This document shows positions 62,071-64,000 of a DNA stretch of 64,000 bases, one piece after another. The notes under the pieces are model-generated. The model did no database searches. It worked only from the letters and a program-made list of their open reading frames with translations, and had not been told where the DNA came from. Positions within the stretch are counted from its first letter, which is position 1, and each line of letters opens with the position of its first letter. The position numbers and the translations under genes were made by a program. Source of the stretch: a bacterium (GTDB lineage Bacteria > Zhuqueibacterota > Zhuqueibacteria > Residuimicrobiales > Oceaniaggregativiventaceae); contig JAKQNP010000008.1 of NCBI GenBank assembly GCA_029565675.1, positions 124,001 through 188,000 of the forward strand. Reading direction: 5' to 3'.

Positions 62071-63255
62071 TCAATTTTTCTTTCTGTCCATTTCAGCCTG
62101 CTCGCCGTTGGACCGATTTGTGCGGGTATGCAAGATATCCCAATAATAAGATTCATACTGTGGGATGATTTTATCTTCAGCAAAACGGTCGATCGCAGCC
62201 TGACGACCGTTATTGCCAAAAGCGCGCAGTTTTTCTTTGTTGCCCAACAAGTCCAACGCCGCGTCCGCCATTGCCTCGACGTCACCCACCGGCAACAAGT
62301 AGCCGTCAACGCCGGAATCGATCACTTCCGGCAACCCGCCGATCCGGGTGGCGATGACCGGTGTTTTGCAGCTCAAAGCTTCCAGCGCTGCCAAACCAAA
62401 ACTCTCCTCCTCGCTGGGGAGGAGAAAGAGATCGGCACAACCGAGCAGGTTCTCGATGTAATCCTGGGTGCCGAGATAAATCACATGGTTTTGCACATCG
62501 AGATCGCGTGCCAGGTCAGTGGCTGCCTGGCGATCGGGGCCGTCACCGACGAGCAGCAATTTAGCCGGCACTTTTCTGCGAATCCGCGCGAGAATCCGGA
62601 TGGTATCTGGCAGGCGTTTTACCGACCGGAAATTGGAGGTGTGCATCAACAAGAATTCCCCCTCTGGCGCGAAATTCTTTTTGGCGCACAACGTTACCTT
62701 GCCATTGAATCGCTCGGGATCGACAAAATTGTGGATTTTTCGTATGTCTCGCGCAATGCTGAATTCTTTTTTGGTCTCGTCGCGCAAATAACCAGATACC
62801 GCAGTCACGCCATCCGATTCTTCGATGCTGAATTTAACCGCTTCATAGAAAGACGGCTCTTTGCCAACCAGCGTGATGTCTGTTCCGTGCAAAGTGGTGA
62901 CAATTTTAAGCCTGTTTTGGCGCATCATCTGTTTGGCCAGATAGGCGCTGATCGCATGGGGGATGGCATAATGAGCATGTACGATGTCGAGATGGTTCAA
63001 ATGGGCGACCTGCACGATTTTTGCGGCCAGACTCAGGTCGTATGGCGGGTATTTGAATAAAGGATAGGCCGAAACATCCACTTCGTGAAAATAGACATTG
63101 GATTGAAAAGCGCGCAGACGAAACGGTGAACTGTAACTGATAAAATGCACTTTGTGACCCCGCCGGGCCAGGCCGATTCCCAATTCGGTGGCAACCACTC
63201 CGCTGCCGCCGTGTGTCGGGTAACAGATCATGGCGATATTCAACGATTCTTCCAT
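62071..63255 (-). CDS. bshA: BshA, N-acetyl-alpha-D-glucosaminyl L-malate synthase
   Basis: 394 residues. The GT4 family signature and the BshA-specific N-terminus [20 protein letters not shown], with [11 protein letters not shown] and [20 protein letters not shown], identify it. Other blocks: [20 protein letters not shown], and [20 protein letters not shown]. It joins GlcNAc from UDP-GlcNAc to L-malate, the first step of bacillithiol synthesis. The gene pairs with glgC downstream; bshB and bshC are not in the window. Bacillithiol use is known in Firmicutes, Bacteroidota and relatives, in keeping with the inferred lineage. Confidence 0.95.
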   Translation of the reverse strand: MEESLNIAMICYPTHGGSGVVATELGIGLARRGHKVHFISYSSPFRLRAFQSNVYFHEVDVSAYPLFKYPPYDLSLAAKIVQVAHLNHLDIVHAHYAIPHAISAYLAKQMMRQNRLKIVTTLHGTDITLVGKEPSFYEAVKFSIEESDGVTAVSGYLRDETKKEFSIARDIRKIHNFVDPERFNGKVTLCAKKNFAPEGEFLLMHTSNFRSVKRLPDTIRILARIRRKVPAKLLLVGDGPDRQAATDLARDLDVQNHVIYLGTQDYIENLLGCADLFLLPSEEESFGLAALEALSCKTPVIATRIGGLPEVIDSGVDGYLLPVGDVEAMADAALDLLGNKEKLRAFGNNGRQAAIDRFAEDKIIPQYESYYWDILHTRTNRSNGEQAEMDRKKN

Positions 63256-63630
63256 TCTTTTGTCTCCGGAACAAGCGAGCGAACAAACCGATCAAACTAA
63301 AGATAGAGGTGAAATTTTTCCTGATGGAGGATATCCGTGCAATATATCCAATTCCCAAATGGTTGTCAACGAAAAGCTAAGCGTGGTATCGCTGTCAGGT
63401 TGAATTGTTACTCATCTCCGCATCCTCCGCAGCCGGAGTCGATCCACCCGTTATAAAAAGATAAAATTCATTGATTATTGCTTGTTTTTTTTGTATTTTT
63501 CACGATGTTCGCGATTTATTGGGAAAACAGAATCCGGGCAGAAAAAGCGGGGAAGAAATTCCCCGACAGGTTGTTTTGATCTTGTTGGACAAATCAACGA
63601 ATCAATCGATATTCGAGAGTGATGAACAGA
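63256..63630. other. Divergent region upstream of lepA and bshA
   Basis: 375 bases between divergent genes. The lepA promoter at 63471-63499 and a hairpin CGGGGAA-GAAA-TTCCCCG (63548-63565) in its leader are visible. No gene was recognised. Confidence 0.55.
63471..63499 (+). promoter_or_regulatory. Sigma70-like promoter of lepA
   Basis: TTGATT (63471-63476), a 17-bp spacer with an eight-T run and TATTTT (63494-63499), about 130 bases upstream of the lepA ATG. Confidence 0.5.
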
Positions 63631-64000
63631 TGTATCATGAAAACATTCGAAATTTTTGTATCATCGCCCACATCGATCATGGCAAATCGACTTTAGCCGA
63701 TCGTTTGCTCGAAGCTACGGGAACACTGGCCAAATCGGAGATGAAAGAGCAGGTTCTGGACAGCATGGATCTCGAGCGCGAACGCGGCATTACGATCAAG
63801 ATGCACGCGATTTGTATGAGTTATAAAGGCCGGAACGGACAAACCTATTCATTCAATCTGATCGACACCCCCGGCCATGTGGACTTTACTTATGAAGTAT
63901 CGCGCAGTTTAGCGGCATGCGAAGGTGCTTTACTGATTGTCGATGCAGCGCAAGGCATCGAAGCGCAGACTGTCAGCAATCTCTATTTGGCGATCGAGAA
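63631..64000 (+). CDS. lepA: LepA/EF4, ribosome-bound translational GTPase (C-terminus cut off by window edge)
   Basis: The first 123 residues from the ATG at 63631 are inside the window. G1 is AHIDHGKST in [20 protein letters not shown], the effector region has [17 protein letters not shown], and G3 is DTPGHVDF in [20 protein letters not shown]. The N-terminus MYHENIRNF matches LepA better than EF-G or TypA. LepA binds ribosomes and influences initiation and elongation. Full length would be about 600 residues. An earlier in-frame start is possible but would add an unrelated leader. Confidence 0.94.

Noticed and set aside
1-64000. Search for CRISPR arrays, tRNA, rRNA, IS elements, prophage and integrase sites
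   Set aside because: By eye no direct-repeat array, cloverleaf-type sequence, transposase or integrase was found; very diverged cases cannot be excluded without software.

Overview
The window reads as a chromosomal segment of a Gram-negative, probably anaerobic or facultative bacterium of the Fibrobacterota-Chlorobiota-Bacteroidota (FCB) superphylum, closest in style to candidate lineages such as KSB1/Calditrichota or Zixibacteria. This is inference. The support is: four large secreted proteins ending in a type IX secretion (T9SS) sorting domain of the PNPFNP type; an outer membrane (LptD-like protein, TolC/RND efflux); a BshA-type bacillithiol glycosyltransferase; and a class III (anaerobic) ribonucleotide reductase. 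No rRNA, tRNA, insertion sequence, prophage or CRISPR array was seen. Coding density is high, and GTG and TTG starts are common.

Layout. 1-1420: hflK-hflC (minus; hflC runs off the window). 1789-3360: a two-domain glycosyltransferase. 3441-7838: an anaerobic nucleotide-reduction operon (nrdD, a glutaredoxin-like protein, an nrdG-type activase, a small Cys-rich protein) behind a promoter flanked by two NrdR boxes. 7963-18755: M28-PDZ peptidase, small secreted TPR-like protein, DUF3160 T9SS cargo, zinc-ribbon protein, sirtuin, OsmC protein and a tricorn-type protease. 19070-21964: GH42-like T9SS cargo. 22085-25767: DoxX-like protein, a cysteine desulfurase-SelD fusion and, divergently, a double-MerR regulator. 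25848-33413: an SGNH hydrolase, then a minus-strand sugar cluster (UroD-like protein, Gfo/Idh/MocA dehydrogenase, CoA-disulfide-reductase-like flavoprotein, GH78). 33755-36854: small secreted Cys protein, 4Fe-4S membrane protein, cardiolipin synthase. 37073-42875: CBM9-like protein and two further T9SS cargos, one a subtilisin-like protease. 43122-50131: a DprA-like protein with an AddB-like nuclease and an AddA-like helicase-nuclease. 50180-56467: tetR-tolC-MFP-RND efflux operon. 56750-60743: rarA and lptD. 60759-63255: glgC and bshA. 63631-64000: start of lepA.

Working together: the nrd operon makes dNTPs without oxygen and is probably NrdR-controlled. The T9SS cargos, GH78 cluster, M28 and tricorn peptidases suggest a polymer-degrading lifestyle. 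The Add operon handles DNA ends, and rarA supports stalled forks. Envelope functions (LptD, cardiolipin synthase, RND efflux, HflKC) are scattered between these blocks. Several promoters share a TTGNNN-17 bp-TATATT architecture, which may be the vegetative promoter form of this organism.
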